From Scatophagus argus (lineage: Eukaryota; Chordata; Actinopteri; Scatophagidae), in NCBI RefSeq assembly GCF_020382885.2, contig NC_058498.1, positions 13,158,001 to 13,222,000 of the forward strand: DNA of 64,000 nt. Reading direction: 5' to 3'. Shown in pieces: positions 39,201 through 51,600 of the stretch. Below the pieces are notes generated by a model. It had not been told where the DNA came from, did not search any database, and saw only the letters and a program-made list of their open reading frames with translations. Position 1 is the stretch's first letter; the number at the start of each line of letters is the position of its first letter. The translations under genes and the position numbers were made by a program.

Positions 39201-42200
39201 TTTTAGAAAAGCTAACTATCACCTCCCTTTTCTCTTAAATTTAGAGCTAAAACAGTTAATCAGTTTGTTGAAAAAAAAGTGAAAAACCTTCCTTGTTTCC
39301 AGCTTCCAGTATTTGAAGATTTGCTGCTTTCACATCATGGATTCAGTATCTTTAGGGTTCTGGACTGTGGGATGATTAATTTTAAGACCTTGCTTTGGGA
39401 AAGTGTCTTTTTCACAACTTGCTTACATTTTATAAAGTAAAAAAATAAATTAATCAACTGAAAAAAAAAATCTGTGGTAGATTAATAAATAATAAAAACA
39501 ATTGTTTGTTGCACTGCTGCTCAAATATCTCCAAGAGCTTGTCGAGACAAGGTCACCGGTGACACCTGATCCTCTTAATGACTCACGAAATTTAAAACGC
39601 GTCCCAACCTCAGTTACACAAAAGCGTTAGATGCATTTCACCTACACACGCATGGATAGGAAAGGGCTTCGCTATGTTAAAATAACCCACTGTCGCTGCA
39701 TGTGACACCCATTTATTTCCTCTTTTGGTTTTCTCTTATCACAGAAGACATGATTAGAGTGTACATGGTGACAGCTGACTCTATGTGATCCAAAAAAAAG
39801 TGCAAGACAGAAAAACCCTGCCTTAATCTCATCCCTGCAGTGACGATAAATGTATTGCTGGTGCATAGGTGGATGGTTTATTGTTTGCAGGAAAAAAAAG
39901 GTTGATCTGCTGTGGCTCGCCCTGATTGTCTGATGTTTGTGCAGACACTGTAAGATCTCGGGAACGAGAATCTTTGATCTCAGCACTGACAAGATGCATG
40001 AGACTGCAACAAGACACTGAGGAAAAACTCTTCACTACAGTTTGTCTTTGTTAGGCAGTGAAGGCCTGTTAGCTTTTTGCTGTGCAGCGTGAGCTCCAAC
40101 TAATCAACTCAGTGGGGGAGGAAGCTGAGGAGCTAAAACTGAAGAAGTCTGTCATGTGTTGCACCTGCAGTATTACGACTGCATTCTGTAGGATGTGGTG
40201 CAATTCAGCTACCAACTAAGTGCAACGCTGAGGACTACTGATGTGCGATCATTTTTCGAGATAAATGTAAGAAGTACATCGAAAAACTATAAACTAATTT
40301 GAGTCAGCATATTTCAGTTTGTTTTAATTAGAAAAGGAGGCAAAGGCAAACATAAAGCATCTGATTCTTCCAATGCTGCATTTCACTTAAATAAAGTTTG
40401 ATTTGTTTTATGTCACGACTGAATGAACACTACACAACAACAACACGCATCCTCAAACTGACAGTGTCACACAAATTTGTTGTGTTGTACGCGGTTGCTA
40501 TTAATTTTATTAAACGATGAGGATGAGTGGACAACATGAAGACACATTCAGGTGAACAGGACAGTCAACATTTGCTTCTATCAGTGGTGTTTCTTTGATA
40601 CTCACGAATGCATTGGCATATTCAATTTTGACTCCCTTCAGTTCTGCTTTGAACTGAGTGAAAAACAGGTATGACTTCCCCTGGGGCCTGGCAGGAATGA
40701 GAAAGAAATGTGAGTTACCAACATTAAGTTATTTGCATTGCATTCAATTACTTAGTCAATGTCAGACGTGAATACATCTAACCCACTCAGGTTAGAGACT
40801 CTTTAGTGTTGTCTCTCTTCTGGGACTGTCACAATTAACCAACATCAAAGAGTGACTCAGCAGAAAGAGACACAGATGGGACAGATTCTCACTGAAGACA
40901 CAGTGAACATCAGGGTCACTGAGCTGCAGAGGAGACAGCTCTATACCCTGTGTGTGTGTGTGCGTGTGTGTGTCTCACCTCCACACAGAACAGGAAAACA
41001 GCGTGTCGTCATCACTCAGACCCACGCTCATCAACCATTGCTGTTTGGAAAAAAAAACAAAAAAAAAACAGAAGAATAATTATGCATAAAACCTGCTGTA
41101 ATTTAAATAATATGATGCTGGGGACTGACAGCAAGAGAGACACTGACTGACACTGAAACACACACACACACACGGTCGTGTTTCCATCACTTCTGGGGAC
41201 TTAACATAGACATACATTCATTTCCTGGAGGCTTAACCATCACCTAACCATAACAATAAACATAACTTGCATAATCCTAACCCTGACCTCAACCTGACCT
41301 TAAAGCAAGTCCACATTCTAATATTTAATGTATTTTGCATTTTGTCCCCATAAACAAGGAGGGTCCTCACAATGTGACTGTGTAAACAGATTTTTGTCCC
41401 CACAACTACAGGAATATGCACCCACACGCGCACACACACAGACACACTCACCTCATTGGTTCCCCCTTGTGAAGCATAAGTGAATGAACATTCATACTCC
41501 TTCTGAAATAAGAGAGTGTAACATACCAGTTAGTTTAAATCTGTAAATTACTTCACCACACTATTAATTAACAATTTCCATTAACTGTCAGGTTGCTGCT
41601 TGGTATCAGGAGTGTGTTGATTTGATTGTTTAAAAAGTCATGAAGTCCCACTTTTAGTCATTTATCAAGCAAACATACAAAATAATCATCATTTCTGTAG
41701 TTTCACAAAGGCAAATCTGATCTTGCATTTTTATATTTCATGGCATTATAAATTCAAAGGTCTGTCCTGTTCAATTTGGCCTCAGGCAAAGGCTGTAATT
41801 AGAAAATTAAAAATCGCTTACTGAGCACACAGAGGAGCACAGGGGATGGCTTGCCATCAGGTTGATCATTTTGTATGCGATTTTGAAAACATTTGATACA
41901 CTGAACTGTGTATCAACATAGAAAAGCATTCATGTTACCATAAAAATTAAAAGAATGGTTTCAACCACATCGCCAGCCTTACCCAGAGAGCCACCATGAA
42001 TGTTATCAGTATGACCTGTGCTTTTCTTACTAAGTCAAAATGTCTGCTGTGAAGAGGGCCTGTTGTGATGGGCATTTGTTATTTTCTTAGTCTATTTTAA
42101 GGACAAATGATTGATCAATTAATAAGTGAATAAATAAAATCATAATACATACATAAAGAGTAAGGAATAATAAACCAAATACTTGGTTGCAAAGATATAT

Positions 42201-42812
42201 TTTCCCTCTACACAAAAAGGAAGCTCACATTCACTAAAACTCTCAGCCAATGAATGGAGCCGTTGTGGCAGCGGGACAGCGACGTGTCAGCCTCTCATGG
42301 GTTGTGTCGTCATCACACTGCGACTACAGCTGACAAGCCTAATGTGGTTTTTTCATTTATATTATTACAAATATCCAATGTGACACACTTAAATGAAAGA
42401 AATACGTCTCTTACACCCACTAAAACCACCCCGCTGTTTTTAATTTTGTAATTATTCCGCTAACTAGCCATTAACTTAATCAATAACAATGGAGCATGTA
42501 ACCTACACAATGAAGCCTAATGTTACTTTTAAATTTGCTCGGGGTCGCTAAACGTTTTATTTCAGCATGTCTACAGCCTTTTGTCAGGGTGGTGCTTCCA
42601 AACGTTAACTAATTGTGTAAAACAAGACAAATCTCAACACAATCACTTACAATCCCTTCGGTGAAAGTGTGAACCACTCCTCCCGGTTTGACATTAAACT
42701 CCACCGTTTTCGTCGAATCAGCAGAAGCTTCAACGGGGACAAAACCCAGAATCGACACAAATACAAGAAGAAACGCCAAATGAACTGCGCAAAAGTTATT
42801 TGAGGTCGCCAT
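36226..42812 (-). CDS. mydgf: Myeloid-derived growth factor (UPF0556)
   Basis: Secreted/ER-resident MYDGF, in mammals a paracrine cardioprotective and angiogenic factor. Six minus-strand exons: 42651-42812, 41452-41502, 40979-41040, 40606-40687, 38183-38255 and 36226-36305. They sum to 510 nt, giving 169 residues (human 173). Exon 1 encodes a signal peptide (MATSNNFCAVHLAFLLVFVS, cleavage near VEASA) then VEFNVKPGGVVHTFTEGI. The following exons give YECSFTYASQGGTNE, QWLMSVGLSDDDTLFSCSVW, PQGKSYLFFTQFKAEL, KIEYANAF, SDVPLKAEEFTV and FRAQLSKLTAIGRTRHDEL. Each aligns with the human protein in order. The C terminus HDEL is a canonical KDEL-receptor ligand; human MYDGF ends in a related TEL tail. 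The short last exon sits behind a 1.9 kb intron. An in-frame Met upstream at 42992 is less likely because it would bury the signal peptide. Confidence 0.95.
37045..37292 (+). mobile_element. Tc1-like transposase C-terminal relic in last mydgf intron
   Basis: The + frame from 37050 reads LRARPFRPTSVLDLTTALLH then EWAKIPIET, the C-terminal signature of a teleost Tc1-like transposase. The frame then breaks. The end carries GTGTCCCAACACTTTTGTCT, typical of the terminal sequence of this element. It is truncated at the 5' side and non-functional. Confidence 0.65.
38060..38140 (+). repeat. Purine (GGGA/GAGAG) tract next to mydgf exon 5
   Basis: Low-complexity GA-rich run just downstream, in the direction of transcription, of the mydgf exon 5 donor site. 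The Ser/Pro/Leu-rich minus-strand ORF across it is a shadow. Confidence 0.7.
40950..40976. repeat. (GT)n tract abutting mydgf exon 3 donor
   Basis: GT dinucleotide run that directly borders the exon 3 splice donor of mydgf (exon edge at 40979). Confidence 0.85.
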
Positions 42813-45800
42813 CTCTTCCTCCTTGTTCTCTGCTGGTGTGACGATGCTGGAGGCACCCGATGTTACCGGGATCCCGTCGACTATTGATGATGTCACGTAC
42901 GCGTCACATGCCAAATGAAGGAAAAAATATGATAAAACTTCAAAAACCACAAACATGAAAAATGGAAATATCAGCACAACGAGATAATACAAAATACACT
43001 ATTAGATGAGAAGCTTTACAGATCAACCGCTTTCAATACTGACACATAAAATCATGAATACCATTCGTGGCCACACGATGTCGCCCTTGTTCAACCAAAT
43101 TAGCACATATATGCTTGATGCTACAACCAAGGACTGTTAATAAAATATCTGGTGTAATAAATACCTCGGAGTAGTATGAGACCATTTCATCTAAGTCTCA
43201 GTAAGCCTCAGCATTCATTTTGGACCTTGGAAACAGCAGATTGCTCTATTGAGATGACATCAATCTAATGATAATGACATGTGAAGGTGGAAACCTCCAA
43301 AAAAAACAGATCATAGTTGATTCTTGCAAACCCAATAGCCACATAAACTGACATCAGAACTGTTGCTTTATGTTATATCCAACAGGGTTAACTCTAGACA
43401 TTTTGGTTCTGGTTCTTCGCTGTAAGCTGTGAGGAGCACCATTGAATTCACACACAAGCCCACCTCTGTTTGGGTACATGCCTCTTTTTTTTATTTTACT
43501 GACTGACTGCAGTCCAGGATGTCATAAGCACGTGTCACGGTGGAGGAGGGCAGAGTGCACATCTCGTCCTCCTAAATTTATGAGGTGCATTATCATTTCA
43601 CTGCCATTTCTTGTCTCAGTATAAGGTCTTATCTTGCCACAATCAATCATTCTTGACTACATAGGGTATGTATGGTAGTTTTGATGGAAACTGATGAGTG
43701 GGGGCTTACTGAACACAACATAATGGACTTGATGTGTCTATTCTACTGTCTGGTTTTGATGATTAAATAGCTAATGTATTCATAGTCACAGCTGTTAGAA
43801 TTGAGGTTCTTACCTGCATCAAAATTAAAAGCTGCCTATATGGTACAAGACGTACTGTATACATAAATATATACACATAGCAGCTAAATAGCAAACATAC
43901 AACATGTATGAGCAAAGTACAATGGGGTACTTGTACTCTTTTTAAGTATTTTCAGTTTCTGCTGCTTGATACTTCTACTGCACTACAATTCAGAGGGAAA
44001 TATTGCACTTTTTGCTCCAATACATTTACAGGTTATATTTAGTTATTTATTGTTTTTATAGTTATAGCAGGTTATTTCTACTCTGTGAAACTACTACTCT
44101 TTTCCGCCACAGTAAAAGATCTGAATATTTTTTCCACAGGTAAGGTGAATGTACAGGTAAAAGATGTTTTGGTCTGTATTTGATAAAATTTGATAAAATT
44201 TATAGCTGAAATAGCTGAAAGTTGTCTGCAATGCTGTCATTTTGACTCAGTATTTCAAAAACCTTTGGTAAAACCACTGAAGTACTTTTATGTAATGCCA
44301 TGGTTTATGTTACAACTCTGTGATAAGCCTTAAAGAAGGGAGTTAACCTGACTAATTTTGCATTTGGTATTCATGTCCAGGGGACAAATTACAGTATGTG
44401 CAGTACCAGTGTATAGTAAGAGCTGCAAGAGTTTCTACAAGAACTAGAGAGCAAGCCTTACCATTTCATCAATAACAAATACTGTACATCCTTTCACACT
44501 AAAGCAACGTTTGACATTACAGGAGAGAAAAACAGTCTTAGGTCTGCATGTATGTGTGTTTTTGTTTTTACACGTACGTCATGTGTGAGAGGAGACACCT
44601 TAACATTGTCTGGCACTCACATGTAAAACCCATAAAACAATGCAAGCATTTAGAACCAAATTCAGACCAAAAAAACCAAAACCTGGATGGTTTCAGATGA
44701 ATAACCTTCCTGCCCCCACTCACCCATCTCCTCACCCTCCCTTCCCTGTTTGCAGACTCATCCGGGTCGCCTCCCTGCCCAATCCCATTTACCACTTCCC
44801 AGCCCAAATATAATACAATAACAGGATTAATAACAGCATGTATTCACTCAGACAGCCCGTTGAGTGTTTTAACATTTACACAGCAGCTCCTTGAGGAAAA
44901 GTACAGGCGTGATTAGACACACATTGCTCTATTTCAAACAGGCAGAGCTGTTAAATGTGTAATGATGTGTAAATGGTCAGACTCAGGGAGTCCTTGTCCT
45001 GCCCAGGTAAACATTGTTTCCTTTTACAGGATGTCAGAAGCTCAGCTGTCATTTCCACATACAAATAGATTCTACTCTTTGCTATAAACAAACAATTCTC
45101 TAAAAAAAAAAAAAGGTAAACACAGACCTCATATCCAGACAGAAACAGAATGTTTGTGCAGACTTGGCATCAAATTATTTCGCTAATGATGCAAGTGCAT
45201 ACTCCAGACTGCACATACACAGTAGGGAGTGTTTAAAAAATGGATGTGTAGATTTCTAAAGCTCAGTGAGAGTTAATTTAACACTTTTTAATAGTGCTGT
45301 ACAGCTGGCACAGAGTGGGATCAACTCTGTAGGTGGAAAAATAACTGTTCAATCTGTTCTTGTCATCTCTAAGTAAAATTCACATATAAACTCAGCTGTG
45401 CAGAGCTGCTCGCTACATGACTTCAAATCATTGGATGGTTAGTCACAGTTGATTTATGTGTCCTCTCACAGAGCTGATGTGTGTTCATAATCATCATGTA
45501 AGTGTTTTGATGAATGCTGATTTATATGGAGACTGGCATAGTGTTAATTATTACACTGTCAGAGAGTTAGATTAAGTTAGTCTGTCTGTCACAATGAACT
45601 CACATCATGTGAACAGGCTTTGTTCAAAACCCACAGGGCCTTATTTTGAATTCTAATCAAGGTTTAAAAATGCATGACTCAGAAACTATCCCAACACTTT
45701 CCGCTGATATCAAGGTTCTGCTTTAAAATAAACCAGACTTGAATGTTTAACTTAAAAGGGTGCTAATCAAATTTTCATGTTGACAGTAAATATGGGTAGC

Positions 45801-48074
45801 TTTAAAGGAGACGCTTGCAGTGACAAACTGATTCGACTCTGCAGCTCCTCTCAGCTCTTTCTGCTCCATATTAACATTTGCTGTACACAAGTAGAGAGAC
45901 AATCAGTCAATTCAGATTCTTAATTGACTGAAGTGCAATATGAAACATAAGCTAACTGACCGCAATTAAGGTCACTAATTAAGGTCACAATCTGAGCAGG
46001 CTGGAAGCTACAAAGAAAAGTGTGAATATGCAGCATTTTCAATGTGAAAAGTTTACTGCATTAATTTGGAGGCATGTTGCAGTCCTCTGACTGCATGATA
46101 ATAAAGAAATAAAAGTGTACCAAGTTATTTTCTTCATCCAATCAGAGGGCACAATGAACACAGAAAATACTTCATTTTTGTTATGCAAATGTTTTCAGTT
46201 ATTAACTCTAAAATGCACCTAAATGTTTGCCCTTTGCTGTACTGTGTTGTCCTGGTTGAGAACAGTTGTCAGCATCACTTTATAAACAAAGTACATTTAC
46301 TCAATAAAAATCAATTAATTATTTACCCGCCTTTAAAGGTGATAACGTGTCATTAAAATCAAATCAAATTTAAGGGGAAAATCAGAAGCATACAGGCTGA
46401 AGAGGTTAGTGTGGACAGTCTTGCAGTTTGCGTCTGTAGCAGTCTGGTCTGTTGGCTCTGACACATGTTGACCGGGAGTCTCAGACAGTCGGGCCTCTGG
46501 GCACGGCCTCACAGACAGTCAGTGCGTGATAAGGATGGTTTCTGTGCTGCTGCTGATGTCAGCAGTTTGTAGTCAGGTTTTCCTGGCCGTCTACGGATCT
46601 GTGGAATTTCTCTCCTCCTCGCCATCTCCAGCGGGGCAGGCAGGGGCGACCGACGCCTCTGCCCATCCTGCACGCCCTGCTGGGCTTAGCACGTCGTCCA
46701 GCCCTGAGCAAACAGCACCTGGAGCGGCAGAGGAGGTTGCGCCCTGACCCTCAGTCACACTCAAATTCACATCAGTGGATTACCTCGGGGCTCTCTGACC
46801 AAAGATGGTGTGGGCTCAACAGAGAGGCCATGCTCGGATGAGAGGACGAGTTAAAATGGGTTTCTGTCCAGTGGATATACTGCATGTAGTGAGTGCACTG
46901 AGATCCTCTTCTACATCCGTGCACCTTTATCATAAAAGCAATAGAAAGTAACCAAGGACATTTACTCATGTACTGAACTCGACTTCCACCAAAGAGCAAA
47001 TTTTGCTGATAATTCTTATGCACTTTACATGCAATTGAGCATTTTCATATTGTTGTGTTGTTATCTTCAGATCTCTATACGTCTCCTCACCACCATATTA
47101 ATGTGTGTTTGTGTAGTGAATGTTGCCTCGTTAACGCAGAGTGAACATACAAACTGTCTTCTGGCTTCCTCTGTGCCTTCTAACTTCCAGAATGTAAAAT
47201 AACAAATGGAGATGTTATCATCAATGCAGCAAAGAAGGAGAAAACTTACACATCATCTAATAAACTCACAGCACGCTTGGCCGAAAGCAGACTCTTTACA
47301 ATTACTATGAGGGAGAGGTGAAAAGTCTGGTACAGAAACAAATGCTGTGGAGCAACTGTGGAAAACTTCCACTATGACCTCAGCTCCCACCTTCCTGCAT
47401 GTTTATCTCATAAACATCCTGAAACTAATTCCTTCTTTCATTAAGGCTTTACATGGAAGTTGCTGATATCTTTCACTTTGCAAGGACCACTAATTTGCTT
47501 TGTTGAACATATTAGAAGAATCTGAACCTCCTTATATCTTCATACCATTTCAGCTGTCATCAGATCTGTGGCACTGTAACAAATGAGAGTTCATACTGCC
47601 AGAAGCTTCAAAACCTTTTCCCCTCATACTCGATGAAGGAATATGTTTGCATTGGACTGCACAAATATAGCAAAAGTAATTAACTGAAAAAAAAAACAGT
47701 TGTGCTGATTATTTATCCTCAACGTACAGTTCCAGTCAGACAGTGCTCCTAATAAACCCAGTGACAAAGTGTAAACAGAGCGAGACATTCCCAGACACCT
47801 CACGTGGAGTTATTGCCAGGTGAATAAATGTTTTGCTCAATCACTCATCCACCGTGACACAACATGACAAACAACAGCCCTGTGGTGTGAAGCTCTGACA
47901 TTTCCGTGTGACATAAACGTGCTAAGTGGAATCATTTAAGAAATGTATCACTCCCAGCACTAATGGCCCTCTGCCTGTTTCATTTTGGAATATATTTGTT
48001 CAAATTATTCCATCAGCAGTGATTATTTAGATCAGATTTTAGTGTGAGGCATCAGTCATCAGTGGTTTTTCGCT
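42813..48074. other. Intergenic region between mydgf and the lysyl oxidase gene
   Basis: No secure gene. It includes one dispersed repeat (43915-44290), a poly-A run near 45102-45113 and, at about 46520-46830, a GC-rich patch with two overlapping open frames. The remainder is AT-rich with nothing recognised. Confidence 0.5.
43915..44290 (-). repeat. Dispersed repeat, 'tacttaagtac' family, copy 2
   Basis: Carries GTACTTGTACTCTTTTTAAG, CTTCTACTGCACTACAATTC and TTTTGCTCCAATACATTTAC, the reverse-orientation counterpart of the other two copies. Non-coding; edges approximate. Confidence 0.5.
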
Positions 48075-48092
48075 CAACAGAAACAAGTACTC

Positions 48093-48098
48093 TTTATT
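48093..48098 (-). promoter_or_regulatory. Candidate polyadenylation signal for the lysyl oxidase gene
   Basis: Minus-strand AATAAA about 0.6 kb beyond the stop codon. Confidence 0.35.
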
Positions 48099-48689
48099 AT
48101 AAAACATAATGAAAATCCAGAACAGCTTTCGAACAATCATCCCTTTCATTTGCATTGTAAACAAACAGACTAAACATTTGTACTCGGGTAATATACACAA
48201 AATCATACACACCACACTGCTTGAAATGCACGAATGAGAGCATTTGTTATTCATACTTTAACAGCACTCATAAAAACTTCACTCCAAAACATGTGGTCAG
48301 TATCACACATCGTTTCTCTGCCAAGACAAAACGATCAGAAATTTCAGGGGAGAAGAACACCAATATTTTCTTCAAAATAAGCACCAATTCAGTTGTGCCG
48401 AATGAATGAGCTGTGTTCTTCGTGTTTCATGCTAACGCACTTTCCTGAAGCTTTCTGCACTCATACAGCTAACTGTACAGTCTTACATTGCAAAAAAAAG
48501 ACAATATAATTTAACATCTACTGCAGCCAGGCTGTCTGTAGCTACAAGATTTTGTACGACATAAATACAAACAGATGAATTTATATAGTTGCAAACATTT
48601 GAATATAAAACAGCTGCACAACAGAGCAACTGTGGGTTAACAGCAACCAGAAGGTATCTGGTATATCTGCAGGAAATCCTGGACTCAGG

Positions 48690-51600
48690 TCAGCTTCTGT
48701 GAAACACATAACAGATGTCAGTGATGAGCTTTGTGTTTTGCTTCTGATCTCAGCCACGAGGAGTGAGAACACGGTGAGGCTGACTTACACGGTGATCCTG
48801 CAGTTTCTTGCCTGGACGTAGCTTCCTGTGTACCTGATGTCGCAGAGCACCTCGTTGTTGGAGAAATCTGACTCCTGAACCAGCTGATAGGGGTTGACCG
48901 TCACCTGAGGACAACAGTGGAAACAGCTACGATGCCTAAATATGTCCAGTTATATATGGTGAAGTCTTCTCGAGTTAATAATTTAGCTTCATGAAGTGGC
49001 TCTACTCTCCCACCTTCAGTATGTAGTTCCCAGGGGGTACGTCGGTGATGTCGATCCACTGGCAGTCGATGTTGGCGTGGTACGTGTCATAGCAACCAGG
49101 ACTGAGCCCCTGAGAAAAATCTTAGAATTACTTCCAAATATGTCGGTGGCATAAAAAAAATACACAAATAAACCACCAATGAGTTGAATTCAAGAGATGA
49201 ACCAAAGCAAACAAACAGGAAAGAGTTTGTGACTGAACAAAATAATGGACGGATCAATGGAAAGCAGAACAAATCCATGGAAGACAAACCTGTGTGTGAA
49301 CAGTGCAGGCGAAGCGTCGTCTTATTCCCGGGTCGCAGGATGTGTCCTCCAGACAAAAACTGGCCTTGTGTCCCTCAGCGACCTTTTGTCCAGTTGAGAC
49401 GTCCAGCAAGTCGTAGTTGCTGAAGGCCTCCATGCTGTGGTAATGCCTGGAGACAGAGAGGCAGACACAAAGACGAAGTGTGATGGAAATCACCATTTCT
49501 GCTGTCTTGCTCAGCTCGTACTGATGAAGAGTTTATTCACGCTCGTCATGCATGTGACTTTCTATTCCTTAAAAAACAGCACTGAAAGCAGCAAGGCATT
49601 AGGAGCAAATGGGTCTCAGTGTCTCTCCCAAGGACAGTTTGCCTGACTGATATTTTTCATTGCTGTGTGTAAATGATTCATTTCTTTGCACTTCTTGCAA
49701 TTACACCAGTGCTGTTAGTTTCACCCCCTTATGCACATTTAAATGTGCGGTGAGGACCACATCTCAGTATGCTGGCAGCTATAAGACTAATAAAATACTA
49801 AACACAACAATAAGCATCCGTGGAATATTTCAAATTGAATTTTGTGTCATTTCCTGTTATTAGCGAACACTATCAACGTGGTCTTTGTAACAGTGGACTC
49901 ACTGATGACAGCTGTGCCATTCCCACTCATGTCTGGGCTTCACAGGGAGAAAGTCTGTTGTCCCTTGGTTCTTCACTCGCTGTGGGAATCTCAGCAGGAC
50001 TCTGTAGTCCAGGTCCCTCACGCTCGGGTGATACGCAGACCTGAAGGAGGGGAAATGTTCAGAGAGTAAACCAGGTTTACCTGGAGCATCTTCACACTGA
50101 GCTGGAACCACTGAGTGCACTGCCAGGGTTGACTTGTGTCACCTTTTCGACTGTGGTATTTCTACATTATCCTGTACACACACTTCACTGCATACTACAA
50201 CTCCTTTTCCTCCTTGCTGACCGGGTCACATGGTGATTTACTGTCTGAAGCGACGGAGGTGGTTTCTGGTCTTGCCTCAGTCGTTTTTGCTTTCACCTCA
50301 GGAATGCTTTGCCTTTCATTTCAGGGCTTCTTTTACTTGGCAAAGTGGCTGCTGAGATCAGAGGAGACAATCTCGGGCGGACGCCAGGTTTGTGTCCAGC
50401 CGCTCTGTCAGTCAGCTGTAACCTCCAAACAGGAAAGAGGCCAACGCACATCCTAATGTAGCAACCTCAAAGGGATCTTTAATGATTCTCATTGTTTCTT
50501 TCTTTCTTTATGTCTATACAGCAGCGATTTTTGTGTCCCTCCACACAGTAGAGTATAGCTAAACGTTAAGGACAAACAGCAAAACAAGAATCACAAAAAA
50601 TGTATCTAGAGTGACTCTGAATGTGCACCAATTAACTGATTTCATTAACTGGTTTTGACTCGATCAGTGTGATGTTAAATAAATAAGTGCACCTGGAAAG
50701 ACAGTTCTCTTCGGCAGCACAGCGAAGTGCGTACATCTGCACCCTCTGGACGTAAGAGGCAGCTTGGATGTAGTAAGGGTCAGGAACCAAGTCTGGGAGA
50801 CCTGCAGAAAAAGTAAATTAATGCAAATATGAGTGTTTGAAAGGCTGGGACTTTGTGCTCTGTAGCCTCTTCTCTTTTCATTATATTATACAAGAATTCT
50901 GGGGCAGAAAGCAAGAAAGTGGGGATTTGAATATGCATGAATACATCATCAGAACATTACATCAAATATCTCTATACAAATTTTAAAAAATCTGACTATA
51001 TCCATGGTTATCGAAATACAGGAAATCGAAACTGTGAGGGCACCATAATGCATCACAATAACAGTGAAGTTACTCAGTCACTTTAACGGGATACTTGAGC
51101 GGATTATTAATGGAGGATTCTATTATATTTTATTGTGACTTATAGTGGCTAATGGCTCGCTCCAGGACTGTCGATCAGCCTTTTCATTTTCATTTTGCTC
51201 AGAGGTTCTCAAGCTGGAGACACTTTTTGTTATTAGGAAGGCATTAACTCTCAGTCTCATTAAAAATACATTAAGATCTGCTTTGGAAAAAAGCGGAGGA
51301 ATTAAATTCTGAACGTGAAAATGAGCATGAGACCTCATACTGCTTCACTCAGTGCCGAACTGTAATCGGTGGGGCTTGTCGATTAGAAAGACTTCAATTT
51401 TAGTTTTTGTTTTTTCTTTTTGTACCATGTTCAAACTTCAGTTGAGGCTTACTGTTTTTAACACACTTAGTGTCTGCTGTCCTCCTCACCATTGTGGAAG
51501 AGCCTGGTGCCATAGCCCGGACCGGGCGGAGGGCGCGCACTGATCCTGTTTCTGCGGTCCGGTGGGTAAACATTGTAGAAAACCGAATTCCTGTGATGAA

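Noticed and set aside
42609-42992. Longer in-frame mydgf ORF starting at the upstream Met (42992)
   Set aside because: The downstream ATG at 42812 gives a proper signal peptide at the N terminus and the expected length; the extra 60 residues have no homology.
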